The notes: generated by a model from the letters alone, not told the origin. A DNA stretch of 64,000 nucleotides from an uncultured Collinsella sp. (GCA_958369225.1 CATXID010000009.1:1-64000); one strand, 5' to 3'; counted from the stretch's first letter, positions 50,914 to 60,463 are shown. Numbers and translations are program-made.

Positions 50914-53367
50914 ATGGCCGAGCAACTGTCACTGTTTGGTTCGCCGGAACCGGAGGAAGCTCCGAAGTCCGCGGCCCCTGCCGCCGCCCCGGCGCTGCCC
51001 GAGCCCGTACCCGAGCCCGTCGTCGCTTACTCGAGCGTGGTCCTCGACATCCCGACCCGAGCGCTCTCCGAGCCATTCGCCTACGGCATTCCGCAGTCGC
51101 TCGCCAACGATGCCCAGATCGGCTCCACCGTCCTAGTTCATTTTGGCAACCGTGCGGCCGCGGGCTACATCGTCGATATCGCGCCCGAGCTGGCCGATCT
51201 GCAAGGTAACGACGCTCTCGACCCCGCGCGCATCAAGCCTATCGAGGCCATCCTTAGCAAGCCGCTCTTTACCGCCGAGGCTGCCCGCATTGCGCGTTGG
51301 ATGAGCTGCGAGTACGTCGCAACGCTTTCCGAGTGCTTGCGCCTGTTCTTGCCTCCGGGTGGAAGCCCGCGCGTGGTCAAGGGCGACGACGGCGTGTGGA
51401 CTGTTGAGCGCCCCGCCGTCAAACCCATCCAAAACCGCTGGGTCATGCTCACGCCCGAGGGTTTCGACTACACGCCGCCCAAGACCGCGGTCCGCCAGCG
51501 TCAGCTCATTGAGGCGCTCCAATGCGGCCCGGTCACGACGCGCGACCTCAACCTGCTCTACAACAGCATGTCGGCGACCATCAAAGCGCTCAAAAAACGC
51601 GGCGTCGTCGTGGTGGAGGAGCGCCGCGCCTGGCGTGGCTGCAGCGAGCAGACCACGCTGTCCTCGGCAAGCGGCAAGGCGCCGGTCTCCCTTACCAACG
51701 GCCAGCAACAGGCGCTCGCGCAGATTGAGCGCGCCTGTCTGGACGCTCACGGCGATGTGGTGCTCGTCGATGGCGTCACCGGTTCCGGCAAAACCGAGGT
51801 CTACCTCTCGGCGATTGAGCGCGTGCTGGCGGCCGGCCTTTCGGCATGCGTGCTCGTGCCCGAGATTTCGCTGACGGCCCAGACCGTCGGTCGCTTCCGC
51901 TCGCGCTTTGGCGAGACGGTCGCCGTGTTCCATTCGCGCCTTTCGGCCGGCGAGCGTCTGGACCAGTGGGATATGGTTGCCAGCGGTGCCGCCCGCGTGG
52001 TCGTGGGCGCCCGCTCGGCGCTCTTTTGCCCGCTCAGCGATTTGGGCCTCATCATCATCGACGAGGAGCACGAGACCAGCTACAAGCAGGGTTCCAGCCC
52101 GCGTTACCATGCGCGCGAGGTGGCTGCCGAGATGGCGCGGCGCTATCGGTGTCCGCTCGTACTGGGCTCCGCAACGCCCTCGGCCGAGGCCCTCGACCGC
52201 TGCCGCCGCGGCACGTACGGCGGCGCCACATGGACGCGCGTCGAGATGCCCGAGCGCCCGGGGCACGCCGTGTTGCCCACAGTCCGCATTGCCGACCTGC
52301 GCCGCGAGTTTGCACACGGCAGTCGCTCCATGTTCTCAAGACCGCTGATGGAAGGCCTGGAGCGTGTAGTCGAGCGCCGCGAAAAGGCCGTGTTGCTGCA
52401 CAACCGTCGCGGCTTTGCGCCGTTCCTGATGTGCCGCGAATGCGGCTGCGTGCCCACCTGCAACCACTGCTCCACCGCGCTTACGTACCACGAGCGCACG
52501 CACACGCTGCAGTGCCACACCTGCGGATCGTCCTGGCGCGTGCAGCCCTATCCGGCGCCCACGAGTCGCTGTCCCAAGTGCGGCAGCCGTTACCTGGCAA
52601 AAATGGGCCTGGGTACGCAGCAGATCGAGGACGCACTACGCCAGATGCTGCCCGACGACGTCGCCATCATTCGTATGGACGCCGATTCCACGCGCGGCAA
52701 GGACGCGCACAAAAAGCTGCTCGAGCAGTTCGATGTGGCCGATTGCGCGGTGCTGCTGGGTACCCAGATGATCGCCAAAGGCCTCGACTTTCCCGAGGTC
52801 ACGCTCGTGGGCGTGGTCAATGCCGACTTTGCCCTCAAGCTGCCCGATTTTAGAGCGGGGGAGCGCGCCTACGATTTGCTGGAGCAGGTCGCGGGCCGTG
52901 CCGGACGCGGCGATCGCCCTGGCGAGGTCATCATTCAGACGTACCTGCCCGAGGACCCTGTCATTCGCGCCGTTGCCGAGCACGACCGCTCGGTCTTTAC
53001 CGACTACGACCTGGGCCAGCGCCGCGACGCGCTGTACCCGCCGTTCGTGCGCCTGGCCAACATTTTGGTGTGGTCGGCAAGCCGCGACGATGCGCAGGAT
53101 TATATCGGCCGCATCGCGAAGCTCCTCAAGCGTCGCTGGCATGCCGCCGCGCCCGACTTTTTACGGGCGGGGAGCGCCGTGCCGCAGGTGCTGGGCCCGG
53201 CTTCGTGTGTAATCGAGAGAGCCAAGGACCGTTACCGCTTCCATCTGCTTGTGAAGTCGCCGGTAGGGTACCATGTCTCTGATGATATTGACGCCTGCCT
53301 CAAAGAGGCGGGCTCCGTGCGCGGCGTGAGCGTGAGCGTTGACGTCGATGCCTATGATTTGATGTAA
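50914..53367 (+). CDS. priA: Primosomal protein N' (replication restart helicase PriA)
   Basis: Restarts stalled replication forks. The 817-residue protein has an N-terminal 3'-DNA-binding domain (SSVVLDIPTRALSEPFAYGI), the helicase core with Walker A DGVTGSGKTEVYL, DEEHE, GSATPSAEA, and the zinc-binding insert with eight Cys from CRECGCVPTCNHC to CPKCG, then LLGTQMIAKGLDFPEVTLVG and VAGRAGRGDRPG. An extra 35-residue Ala/Pro/Glu-rich stretch precedes the first domain. GGAGG precedes ATG at 50914. It starts the priA-def-fmt-rsmB group. Confidence 0.96.
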   Translation: MAEQLSLFGSPEPEEAPKSAAPAAAPALPEPVPEPVVAYSSVVLDIPTRALSEPFAYGIPQSLANDAQIGSTVLVHFGNRAAAGYIVDIAPELADLQGNDALDPARIKPIEAILSKPLFTAEAARIARWMSCEYVATLSECLRLFLPPGGSPRVVKGDDGVWTVERPAVKPIQNRWVMLTPEGFDYTPPKTAVRQRQLIEALQCGPVTTRDLNLLYNSMSATIKALKKRGVVVVEERRAWRGCSEQTTLSSASGKAPVSLTNGQQQALAQIERACLDAHGDVVLVDGVTGSGKTEVYLSAIERVLAAGLSACVLVPEISLTAQTVGRFRSRFGETVAVFHSRLSAGERLDQWDMVASGAARVVVGARSALFCPLSDLGLIIIDEEHETSYKQGSSPRYHAREVAAEMARRYRCPLVLGSATPSAEALDRCRRGTYGGATWTRVEMPERPGHAVLPTVRIADLRREFAHGSRSMFSRPLMEGLERVVERREKAVLLHNRRGFAPFLMCRECGCVPTCNHCSTALTYHERTHTLQCHTCGSSWRVQPYPAPTSRCPKCGSRYLAKMGLGTQQIEDALRQMLPDDVAIIRMDADSTRGKDAHKKLLEQFDVADCAVLLGTQMIAKGLDFPEVTLVGVVNADFALKLPDFRAGERAYDLLEQVAGRAGRGDRPGEVIIQTYLPEDPVIRAVAEHDRSVFTDYDLGQRRDALYPPFVRLANILVWSASRDDAQDYIGRIAKLLKRRWHAAAPDFLRAGSAVPQVLGPASCVIERAKDRYRFHLLVKSPVGYHVSDDIDACLKEAGSVRGVSVSVDVDAYDLM

Positions 53368-53385
53368 CAAACCGAAAGGATGGCC

Positions 53386-53922
53386 ATGGAAGCCAACGGA
53401 ATCGTACTGTCCCCTGACCCTCGTCTGCGCCAGGAGTGTGCCGTCATCGAGGAAATCACCCCTGCGATCGAGGCGCTTGCCGAGAAGATGAAGAAGATGA
53501 TGTTCGAGAACGGCGGCTGCGGCCTGGCTGCCCCGCAGATCGGCGAGCTCATTCAGCTCGTCACCATCGACTGCGACTACAGCGACAAGAGCGACTACGA
53601 CCCGTACGTGCTCATTAACCCTGTGATCGTGGAGCAGAGCGACCATCTGGTGCCGTTTAGCGAGGGCTGCCTGTCTATCCCCGGCATTAGCTGCGAGATC
53701 GAGCGTCCTGATCACGTTGTTGTCGAGGCGTATGACCTGGATGCCAACCTGATTCGATATGAGGCCACGGGCGATCTGTTCTGCGTGTGCCTGCAGCACG
53801 AGATTGATCACCTGCACGGCAACACCATGTTCGAGCGACTCAAGCCCATGCAGCGCATCAAGGCCGTCAAGGAGTACCAGGACGCCCTGGCCCGCGGCGC
53901 TCGACCGGGCGAGACGGAGTAG
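53386..53922 (+). CDS. def: Peptide deformylase
   Basis: Removes the formyl group from nascent proteins. The 178-residue metalloenzyme has motif 1 GGCGLAAPQIG, motif 2 with the metal ligand Cys95 (EGCLSIPG) and motif 3 His138-Glu139-xx-His142 (HEIDHLHG). ATG at 53386 is preferred over ATG at 53380 because AAAGGA is six bases away from it but too near the other. It follows priA by 18 bases and precedes fmt, its functional partner, after a spacer holding a palindrome. Confidence 0.96.
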   Translation: MEANGIVLSPDPRLRQECAVIEEITPAIEALAEKMKKMMFENGGCGLAAPQIGELIQLVTIDCDYSDKSDYDPYVLINPVIVEQSDHLVPFSEGCLSIPGISCEIERPDHVVVEAYDLDANLIRYEATGDLFCVCLQHEIDHLHGNTMFERLKPMQRIKAVKEYQDALARGARPGETE

Positions 53923-53930
53923 GTCCCACC

Positions 53931-54032
53931 GTCCCCGGTGCTGAGCGCCCACATATCATCCCGTGCTCAAACATTCTCGCTTTGCTGCGAAACTGCGCGC
54001 GGGACGATATGTGGGCGCTCAGCACCGGGGAC
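53931..54032. repeat. Long palindrome between def and fmt
   Basis: Arms 53931-53963 (GTCCCCGGTGCTGAGCGCCC start) and 54000-54032 match over 32 of 33 positions around a 36-base loop. The minus-strand loop begins CGCGCAGTTTCGCA, faintly like the CGCGAGTTCCGCA of the core elements at 31.8 and 47.5 kb. There is no T-run. In the following 54033-54250 I see nothing beyond the fmt ribosome site. Confidence 0.88.
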
Positions 54033-54250
54033 TGCGTTGTTCTGGCTCGGTTCGCCCGGGTGCCGTCGGGCCAGAGATGGGCGTCTTCGCTGATAGGTGC
54101 TTTGTTGGGAGGGCTGCTTTTATGCGGCTCTTTCTTTGGTTTTGGGTATATTTGATTTTGTTGGACTGTTCTGGCGGCTGGGTGCGCTTGCGACCTGGAA
54201 CGCTTCTTTTGTAGCCGTCTCGGCTCGTTGTTGAGAGGAGACTTACTTTT

Positions 54251-55171
54251 ATGCGTATTGTGTTTATGGGTACTCCTGATTTTGCTGTGCCTTCTTTGGT
54301 TTCGCTTGTTGCGGCTGGCAATGAGATTGCGTTTGTTATTACCCGTCCCGATGCTGTTCGTGGGCGTGGTAAGAAGCTTGAGCCTTCTCCTGTTAAGGCC
54401 AAGGCGTTGGAGCTGGGACTTCCCGTTATCGAGGCCAATCGCATGACGCCTGAGGTTGTTGAGGCGCTCCAGGCTGCGCGGGCTGATATTTTCTGTGTGG
54501 CTGCCTATGGCTGCATTTTGCCTGATGAGGTGCTGCATATGGCGCCGCTCGGTATTGTGAATGTTCATGCTTCGCTGCTGCCTCGTTGGCGTGGCGCTGC
54601 TCCCATTCAGCGTGCCATTCTTGCTGGTGATGAGGTTGCCGGCGTTTCCATTATGCGTATTGGGCATGGCGTGGATACCGGCGCTTATTGTGCGCAGGCC
54701 GCGACCTCGGTTGCCGGTAAGCATGCCGAGGCGCTCACGATGGAGCTTGGTAAGCTTGGCGGCAGGCTGCTTGCCGATACGCTTCCCTCGCTTGCCGATG
54801 GCTCGGCTGTTTGGACAGAGCAGGATGAGTCGCTCGTCACTCATGCTGCCAAGATTTCCAAGCAGGAGATGCGTCTGGATTCGCAGATGGCAGCGCTCGA
54901 TTGCGTGCGTCATGTGCTCGCTTCGTCCGATACCGCGCCTGCCCGTTGTGTGATTGCCGGGAAGTCGGTTCGCGTGCTCGATGCTGCGCTGGCCGATGTG
55001 TCGCTTGGCGAGGGCGCTGTTGCCGTCAAGAGCAAGCGTTTTTACCTGGGCCTTTCCGATGGCGCGGTTGAACTGCTTGAGGTTAAGCCCGATGGCAAGC
55101 GTGCCATGGCTGCTTCTGCCTGGGCTGCCGGCCTGCAGGGTGCCGAACTTAGGTGGGGTGTACTGTCATGA
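54251..55171 (+). CDS. fmt: Methionyl-tRNA formyltransferase
   Basis: Formylates initiator Met-tRNA, the step opposite to deformylase. The 306-residue protein opens RIVFMGTPDFAVPSL and has the folate-binding and catalytic blocks NVHASLLPRWRGAAPIQRAI and IMRIGHGVDTGA, then a C-terminal beta-barrel tRNA-binding domain. Its 5' half uses many T-ending codons (GTT, GCT, CGT), unlike the C-ending codons of def and priA. GAGAGGAG lies 10 to 17 bases before the ATG. The stop overlaps the rsmB start. Confidence 0.95.
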   Translation: MRIVFMGTPDFAVPSLVSLVAAGNEIAFVITRPDAVRGRGKKLEPSPVKAKALELGLPVIEANRMTPEVVEALQAARADIFCVAAYGCILPDEVLHMAPLGIVNVHASLLPRWRGAAPIQRAILAGDEVAGVSIMRIGHGVDTGAYCAQAATSVAGKHAEALTMELGKLGGRLLADTLPSLADGSAVWTEQDESLVTHAAKISKQEMRLDSQMAALDCVRHVLASSDTAPARCVIAGKSVRVLDAALADVSLGEGAVAVKSKRFYLGLSDGAVELLEVKPDGKRAMAASAWAAGLQGAELRWGVLS

Positions 55172-56568
55172 GCAAGTTGTCTCCCGCGCGCAAGCTTGCG
55201 CTCGATGTGTTGATGGAGGCCGATCGCCGCGGTATGTACGCACGCGACGTGTTGTCTTCCCGTGCTTCCGCCAAGGCCATTGACCAGCGCGATTCCGCTT
55301 TTGCCGCGCGTTTGGCGCTCGGTGTTGCCGCCACGCAGGGCATTTTGGATGAGCTGCTCGATCAGTTTCTCGATAAGCCTAAAAAGGTCGCGCCGCGCGT
55401 TCGCATGGCGCTTCGAATCTCGGCCTTCGAGATGCTCTACCTGCATACCCCGGGTCGCGTTGCCGTGAGTCAGGGCGTTGAGCTGGTTCGTAGCGGCGCC
55501 AAGTCTGCCGCGGGCCTGGCTAATGCGGTGCTGCACAAGGTTGCGGACAACGTTGAGGACTTTGCCACGGCATCCGATGTGGATGAGTCGGAGCGCCGCC
55601 TGGTTCGCCTTTCGCGTTTGATGGGTCTTCCTCGCTGGCTGTGCGCTCGTATTATGGCCTCGTTCGATACGCCCGAGGGCGCGCTCAACTTTGCCGGCAA
55701 TCTGGCGCCTGCGCCGCTTGCTCTGCACGAGAATGCGTTTGCTACCAAGGCCGACCCGTATATCTCGGAACTCGTTGCGCCTGTCTTCCCGGGCTGCCAT
55801 GCTCCGGTCGATGCGCAGGTCACTGTTGCATCGGGCGTGTTTGAGCGTGCTGCCGCCGTTGCCTCGGACCTTAACGCTCAGCTTATCGCCACTGCGGCGA
55901 CACGTCCCGGGCGTTGCCTGGAGATTGGTGCCGGCCGCGGCACCAAGACCTATGTGATGATGTGCCAGGCCAAGCGTGCCGGGTACGAGCGTCAGCATAC
56001 CGCGCTCGATCTGCACGATCGCAAGTGCGATCAGAATCTCGCGCGCCTGCACAAGGCGGGTATCTCGGGTGTTCGTACGGTGTCGGGCGATGCCTGCGAG
56101 CTCAATGAGGTGCTCACGTCCTTTGATGCGATGCTTGGCGAGCCCGCCCTGTTCGACACGGTGTTTATCGACGCGCCGTGCTCTGGCACCGGCACCATGC
56201 GCCGTCATCCCGAGATTCCGTGGCGTCTGACCGAGAACGATGTTACGACCGAACTGCCCCGCCTGCAGCTGACGATGCTCAAGGAAGCAGCCGCGCGCGT
56301 GGCTGCCGGCGGTGAGCTTATCTATGCCACCTGCTCGGTTTTTGATGAAGAGAATTCGCAGGTCGTGGATGCCTTCCTGGCCTCTCCCGAGGGCGCCGGT
56401 TTTACCGTGGCGCCGCTCTCCGAAGCCCAGATTCTGCAGCTCCCCGAGTACGACCGCGCCAAGAGCCTCGTTACCCTGCGTCAAAACGACCGCGGCCTCT
56501 TCCAAAGTGTGCCCGTTAATGCAGACTCCTACGACGGCCACTTCTGCGCAAGGCTTGTCCGCAACTGA
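55168..56568 (+). CDS. rsmB: 16S rRNA (cytosine-C5)-methyltransferase RsmB
   Basis: Methylates C967 (E. coli numbering) of 16S rRNA. The 466-residue protein has an N-terminal NusB-like domain (ARKLALDVLMEADRRGMYAR; ISAFEMLYLHTPGRVAVSQG) and a SAM domain with CLEIGAGRGTKTYVMM, the catalytic-loop DAPCSGTGTMRRHPEI and the catalytic Cys in YATCSVFDEEN. Both active-site cysteines are present. ATG at 55168 overlaps the fmt stop (ATGA) after GGTGGGGTG. It ends at a palindromic element facing the fmdB gene. Confidence 0.94.
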   Translation: MSKLSPARKLALDVLMEADRRGMYARDVLSSRASAKAIDQRDSAFAARLALGVAATQGILDELLDQFLDKPKKVAPRVRMALRISAFEMLYLHTPGRVAVSQGVELVRSGAKSAAGLANAVLHKVADNVEDFATASDVDESERRLVRLSRLMGLPRWLCARIMASFDTPEGALNFAGNLAPAPLALHENAFATKADPYISELVAPVFPGCHAPVDAQVTVASGVFERAAAVASDLNAQLIATAATRPGRCLEIGAGRGTKTYVMMCQAKRAGYERQHTALDLHDRKCDQNLARLHKAGISGVRTVSGDACELNEVLTSFDAMLGEPALFDTVFIDAPCSGTGTMRRHPEIPWRLTENDVTTELPRLQLTMLKEAAARVAAGGELIYATCSVFDEENSQVVDAFLASPEGAGFTVAPLSEAQILQLPEYDRAKSLVTLRQNDRGLFQSVPVNADSYDGHFCARLVRN

Positions 56569-56594
56569 TGCGGCACCCGAGGGTTGATCCGCTT

Positions 56595-56754
56595 GCCATG
56601 AAATGGGCCTATCTACTACATTAAACCCATTACTCCTAACCATGCAGGATTTAGCGAAATCAAAACCGCAGGTAGACGGCTCGTCGATTTTGTAAAAACG
56701 CAGGTGTGCTCGGACTATACGGGTCAAACGTAGTAGATAGGCCGTTTTCGTGGC
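56595..56754. repeat. Palindromic element with GGCCTATCTACTAC arms, copy 2
   Basis: Arms 56595-56625 and 56724-56754 match those at 28221-28380, with more mismatches here. The interior again holds AAAACCGCAGGTAGA but the perfect hairpin of copy 1 has decayed. It lies between convergent rsmB and fmdB. Confidence 0.82.
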
Positions 56755-56793
56755 GCAACCCCAGACCAGTTGCCGGGGCGTGGGACATTCCTG

Positions 56794-56836
56794 AAAAAAT
56801 TCGGCCCCGCGATCGGCGTTGATCGCGGGGCCGAAT
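56794..56836 (-). terminator. Intrinsic terminator of the fmdB gene
   Basis: TTCGGCCCCGCGATC and GATCGCGGGGCCGAA form a perfect stem with a short loop. Read on the minus strand it is followed by TTTTTTC, just after the fmdB-type gene. Confidence 0.92.
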
Positions 56837-56841
56837 TGTTC

Positions 56842-57078
56842 TTAGTGGCTGTGTGGGCAGTTGGCGCAGCAGCCGCTGGTGGCGTTGGTGCTGGAACCAC
56901 CGCTGCGCTGGTCGGTGTTGTAGAAGCCGCTGCCCTCAAACTTGATGCCGCTGGCCGAGAACGTCTTGGATGCCGGAGCACCGCAGCTCGGGCACACGAC
57001 CTCGGGGGTCTCGGACATGGGATGCTCAACCTCAAACACGTTGCCGCAGCTCGAGCACTTGTAATCGTAGCGCGCCAT
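56842..57078 (-). CDS. FmdB-family zinc ribbon protein
   Basis: A 78-residue protein with an N-terminal zinc ribbon formed by CSSCGNVFEVEH and CPSCGAP, as in FmdB-type putative regulators, followed by SKTFSASGIKFEGSGFYNTD, a stretch conserved in this family, and a Ser/Cys/His-rich end (CCANCPHSH). Four Cys in two CxxC pairs are intact. Function is unknown in the family despite the name. It is transcribed alone with its own terminator. Confidence 0.88.
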   Translation of the reverse strand: MARYDYKCSSCGNVFEVEHPMSETPEVVCPSCGAPASKTFSASGIKFEGSGFYNTDQRSGGSSTNATSGCCANCPHSH

Positions 57079-57166
57079 AATACTTCCTTTTCAGCACAAA
57101 GCGGGCAGATTGCTCTGCCCGCATAAATTCAAACAGCTGTAACTGTACCCTATATCGGGGGTTTTA

Positions 57167-60100
57167 TCACGCTTCGCCCCAGAATCTATGGGTGTTGCGC
57201 AGGAGCTGTGCAGTTTTGCCCTCGGCGGCCGCAACCTCGGCCTCATCGGCCTGCCAGGTCCAGTTGCCCGTGGCCACGCCCGGCACGTTCATGCGCGCGT
57301 CGTCGCCAAGCCCCAGGACATCCTGCAACGGCATCATCACCAGGGGAGCGTCGCTTGCCAGCGCGTCGCTCATCAGCTTGGCCGCCACCTCAACACCGCT
57401 TGGCTCGTCGCCGCCCGCAAAGGAGCGCGTGCACCAACCGGCGAGCGTCGACGTGTCGTGCGTCGAGGTGTACAGAATCTTGCCCGGCGTGGGATGTACG
57501 CCGTTACGGACGTCGTAATCGCTAAACTCCAGCACGTCCATGCCGGGGAAGCCGCAGGTCGAAGCCATGGCGCGAACGCCGGGCGTCAGGTAGCCTAGGT
57601 CCTCGGCGATAAAGTTGAGCGGACCTAGCTCGTCGTAGGCGGTCTGGAACAGGTCCTTGCCCGGACCTGCCAGCCAGCGGCCATCGGCACAGGCCTTGCC
57701 GGTGGGGATGCTAAAGTAGCTGTGGAAGCCCAGGAAGTGATCCAGGCGCACGCGGTCGTAGAGCGAAAACGCACGACGCAGGCGATCCATCCACCAGCGG
57801 TAGCCGTTCTCCTTCATGTGATCCCAACGGAAGGTGGGATTTCCCCACACCTGGCCCTCGGGCGCAAAATTGTCGGGCGGCGCGCCAGAAATCTCAATCG
57901 CCTTGCCGGTATCGGAAAGCCAGAAGTTCTCGGGCTCGCTCCATGCATCTGCCGAATCGTCCGAAACATACATCGGGATATCGCCGATAACCTCGATGCC
58001 CTTCTTGTGCGCATAGTTCATGAGCTCGCACCAGGCCAGGTCAAAGCGGTACTGCATGAACGCCTGCAGCTCTGCCTCGTCGTGGAACCGCTTGTCGTCA
58101 ATCAGATGCTCGTTGTAGCGCGCGACATCGGCCGGCCAATCGTGACGCGATTCGCCTTCAAAGTACTTCTTAACGGCCATATAGACGCAGTACTTCTCGA
58201 GCCAGTCGGCGTTGCGATGTTTAAACGCCGTGTAGAGCGGATCGGCATCCTCGCCGCCACGGGCCTTCCAAGTCTTAAAGTCGGCCGCCAGTTCCTCTTG
58301 ACTTTCGGGCAGCAGGTCAATATTGCCCGCAAAGGCCGAAGGCCCAGCGTAAGGAGAGCGGAAGAAGTCCGTCGGGTTGACAGGCAGAACCTGCCAGTAG
58401 CGCATGCCCATAGCGGCCAGATGGTCGATAAAGCGACGCGTGGGCGCACCAATCGTGCCGGGCTTGCCGTCGTCGGTGGGCACTGAGGTGATATGGCAAA
58501 CGACGCCCGCGCCGTGATCGAGCGGCTCCTGCAGGCGCTGCTTGGCATGGTGATAGATGATCGACGAGCCCAGCGGATACAGATCGAGCGTGACTGTACC
58601 GTTGTGGATCTCGCACTCGTGACCGCTGATCACGTCACTCGCACATTCACCGAGTGCCGGAATCGTCACGCGGTGCGAATTGCGCAGGCTGCGGTTGATG
58701 ATAACCGTCGCGGACTCGCCATTCTTGCCCGTGCGGTTGTATGCCAGCACCTCGTCGTTGAGCGCGAAGGCCTTAATCTCGCCGTCGATCATAAATGGCA
58801 GCGCGCGGCGCACGGCGGAGGCGTTCTTGACAATAGCCAGCGTGTCGAAGTCGTGCAGTTGGTCCTTGGTCGGCAGGGTGCGGCGGTTGCCCGGATCGGT
58901 AAGGCCTTCCAGGCCGTACTCGTCTCCGTAGTAGATTGAAGGCACGCCGGGGAAGGTCATCTGCATGAGCGTGGCGAGCCAAAAACGGCTCTTGGCCAGG
59001 CCCATCGAGTTCTCGTCCAGGCGCCATTTGCTGCGCTCGCTCTCGGGCAGCTGCGACTCGTCGGGGCCGCCGCCGAGCACCGAGATGATGCGCGGACGGT
59101 CGTGGCTCGAAAGCAGATTGAGCGCGCAGGACAACGCCTCGCTTGGGTAGTTCTCGCGCAGGGTTTCGATATCCTCGGCTGCCTGGTAGGCATTCTTGTA
59201 GCCCATCAAAAAACCGATGACCATGTCGCGGAAGGGATAATCCATAGCAGAGTCCAGCTCGGAGCCCTGCAGGTAGCGTCGCAGATGGCCGTAGCTAATC
59301 TTGTTGGAGGCGTCTTCCCAGACTTCGCCGAGCAACAGCGCATCGGGCTTTTCGGCAACTACGGCCTTTTTGATTTCGGCCAGGAAATCGTCGGAAAGCT
59401 CGTCAGCGACGTCCAGGCGCCAACCATGGGCACCGGCGCGCAGCCATTTGCGGATCACGCCGTCCTTGCCCAGGAGCCTCTCGCGCACCAGCTCGGACTT
59501 CTCGTTGATGGCCGGCATATTGCCCACGCCCCACCAGCAGTCGTACGAGCCGTCCTCGTGGAAGGTAAACGCATCGCGCCACGGAGAATCCTCGCTCTGC
59601 CAGGCACCCACGCCGGGGTAGTTGCCGTAGCGGTTGAAATAGATTGAGTCGTCGCCCGTGTGGTTGAAGACGCCGTCCAGGATGATGGAGATGCCCAGCT
59701 TCTCGGCTGCCTGGCACAGCTCGGTAAAGTCCTGCTCGGTGCCCAGAATCGGGTCGATCTTGGTGTAGTCGGCCGTGTCGTAGCGGTGGTTACTCGCGGC
59801 CTCAAAGATGGGGTTGAGGTAGATGGCCGTAAAGCCCAGCTCGGCAATGCGGGGTAGGTCTTCTTGGATGCCTTTGAGCGAGCCGCCGTAGAAGTCCCAG
59901 GTCTTGATGGAGCCGTCCTCGGCGCGCTCGTACACGGGCGGCTCGTTCCAGTCCTCGACCATCCGGCGCTGAATGCCCTTGCGCGGTTTTTCGAGTTCGG
60001 CCATTGTGCGCTCGCGCCAATGCTCGTCACGGGCGTATCGGTCGGGGAAGATTTGGTAGACCATGCCGCGCTCGTACCAAGTGGGGCGGTTCTCGCGGTG

Positions 60101-60463
60101 CTTATAGACGGTAATCTGGAAGGACGGCACCTCGGCGTAGTCGTAGGTTACGCCCTCGCCGCCGGTGCGGCCCTGGGGCGCGCCCAGGCGAACCTCGGGC
60201 TGACCTTCGATATTGCAGATAAAGCTGTACCACACAAGACACGGTTCAGTGCATTTGAGCTCGCCGGTAAAAATGCCATCGCCTTCGTGCTCCATCGGAA
60301 TCAGGGTCTCGCCGACTTCATCGACCCAGGTACGTAGGGTGAGTGTTGCCTGGTTGGGGTCGGCATCCTCCAAGATCACCGAGAGCGAAACGGAAGTGCC
60401 AGTGGTCACAGCGCCAAACGGAGTGCGAAACTGCGGCAGACGGCTGTTGTGTATCAATCTCAT
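57167..60463 (-). CDS. GH13 alpha-glucosidase/neopullulanase fused to GH77 4-alpha-glucanotransferase
   Basis: A 1098-residue protein joining two glucan-active enzymes. Residues 1-120 are a beta-sandwich like CBM34. Residues about 130-640 are a GH13 barrel: YQIFPDRY, nucleophile Asp351 (GWRLDVADE), acid Glu380 (LLGEVWE) and Asp455 (SSHDRPR). Residues about 665-1098 are GH77 (MalQ-like): YWQVLPVNPTD, Asp908 (VRLDHFLGF), Glu954 (FIAEDLG) and Asp1003 (STHDTSTL). All six catalytic carboxylates are present. No signal peptide, so it works in the cytosol on malto-oligosaccharides or glycogen. The ribosome site before ATG 60463 is weak. Confidence 0.93.
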   Translation of the reverse strand: MRLIHNSRLPQFRTPFGAVTTGTSVSLSVILEDADPNQATLTLRTWVDEVGETLIPMEHEGDGIFTGELKCTEPCLVWYSFICNIEGQPEVRLGAPQGRTGGEGVTYDYAEVPSFQITVYKHRENRPTWYERGMVYQIFPDRYARDEHWRERTMAELEKPRKGIQRRMVEDWNEPPVYERAEDGSIKTWDFYGGSLKGIQEDLPRIAELGFTAIYLNPIFEAASNHRYDTADYTKIDPILGTEQDFTELCQAAEKLGISIILDGVFNHTGDDSIYFNRYGNYPGVGAWQSEDSPWRDAFTFHEDGSYDCWWGVGNMPAINEKSELVRERLLGKDGVIRKWLRAGAHGWRLDVADELSDDFLAEIKKAVVAEKPDALLLGEVWEDASNKISYGHLRRYLQGSELDSAMDYPFRDMVIGFLMGYKNAYQAAEDIETLRENYPSEALSCALNLLSSHDRPRIISVLGGGPDESQLPESERSKWRLDENSMGLAKSRFWLATLMQMTFPGVPSIYYGDEYGLEGLTDPGNRRTLPTKDQLHDFDTLAIVKNASAVRRALPFMIDGEIKAFALNDEVLAYNRTGKNGESATVIINRSLRNSHRVTIPALGECASDVISGHECEIHNGTVTLDLYPLGSSIIYHHAKQRLQEPLDHGAGVVCHITSVPTDDGKPGTIGAPTRRFIDHLAAMGMRYWQVLPVNPTDFFRSPYAGPSAFAGNIDLLPESQEELAADFKTWKARGGEDADPLYTAFKHRNADWLEKYCVYMAVKKYFEGESRHDWPADVARYNEHLIDDKRFHDEAELQAFMQYRFDLAWCELMNYAHKKGIEVIGDIPMYVSDDSADAWSEPENFWLSDTGKAIEISGAPPDNFAPEGQVWGNPTFRWDHMKENGYRWWMDRLRRAFSLYDRVRLDHFLGFHSYFSIPTGKACADGRWLAGPGKDLFQTAYDELGPLNFIAEDLGYLTPGVRAMASTCGFPGMDVLEFSDYDVRNGVHPTPGKILYTSTHDTSTLAGWCTRSFAGGDEPSGVEVAAKLMSDALASDAPLVMMPLQDVLGLGDDARMNVPGVATGNWTWQADEAEVAAAEGKTAQLLRNTHRFWGEA

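Noticed and set aside
53963..54214. Possible 83-residue protein between def and fmt
   Set aside because: It begins inside the palindrome and its first part is the repeat arm itself; no supporting ribosome site.
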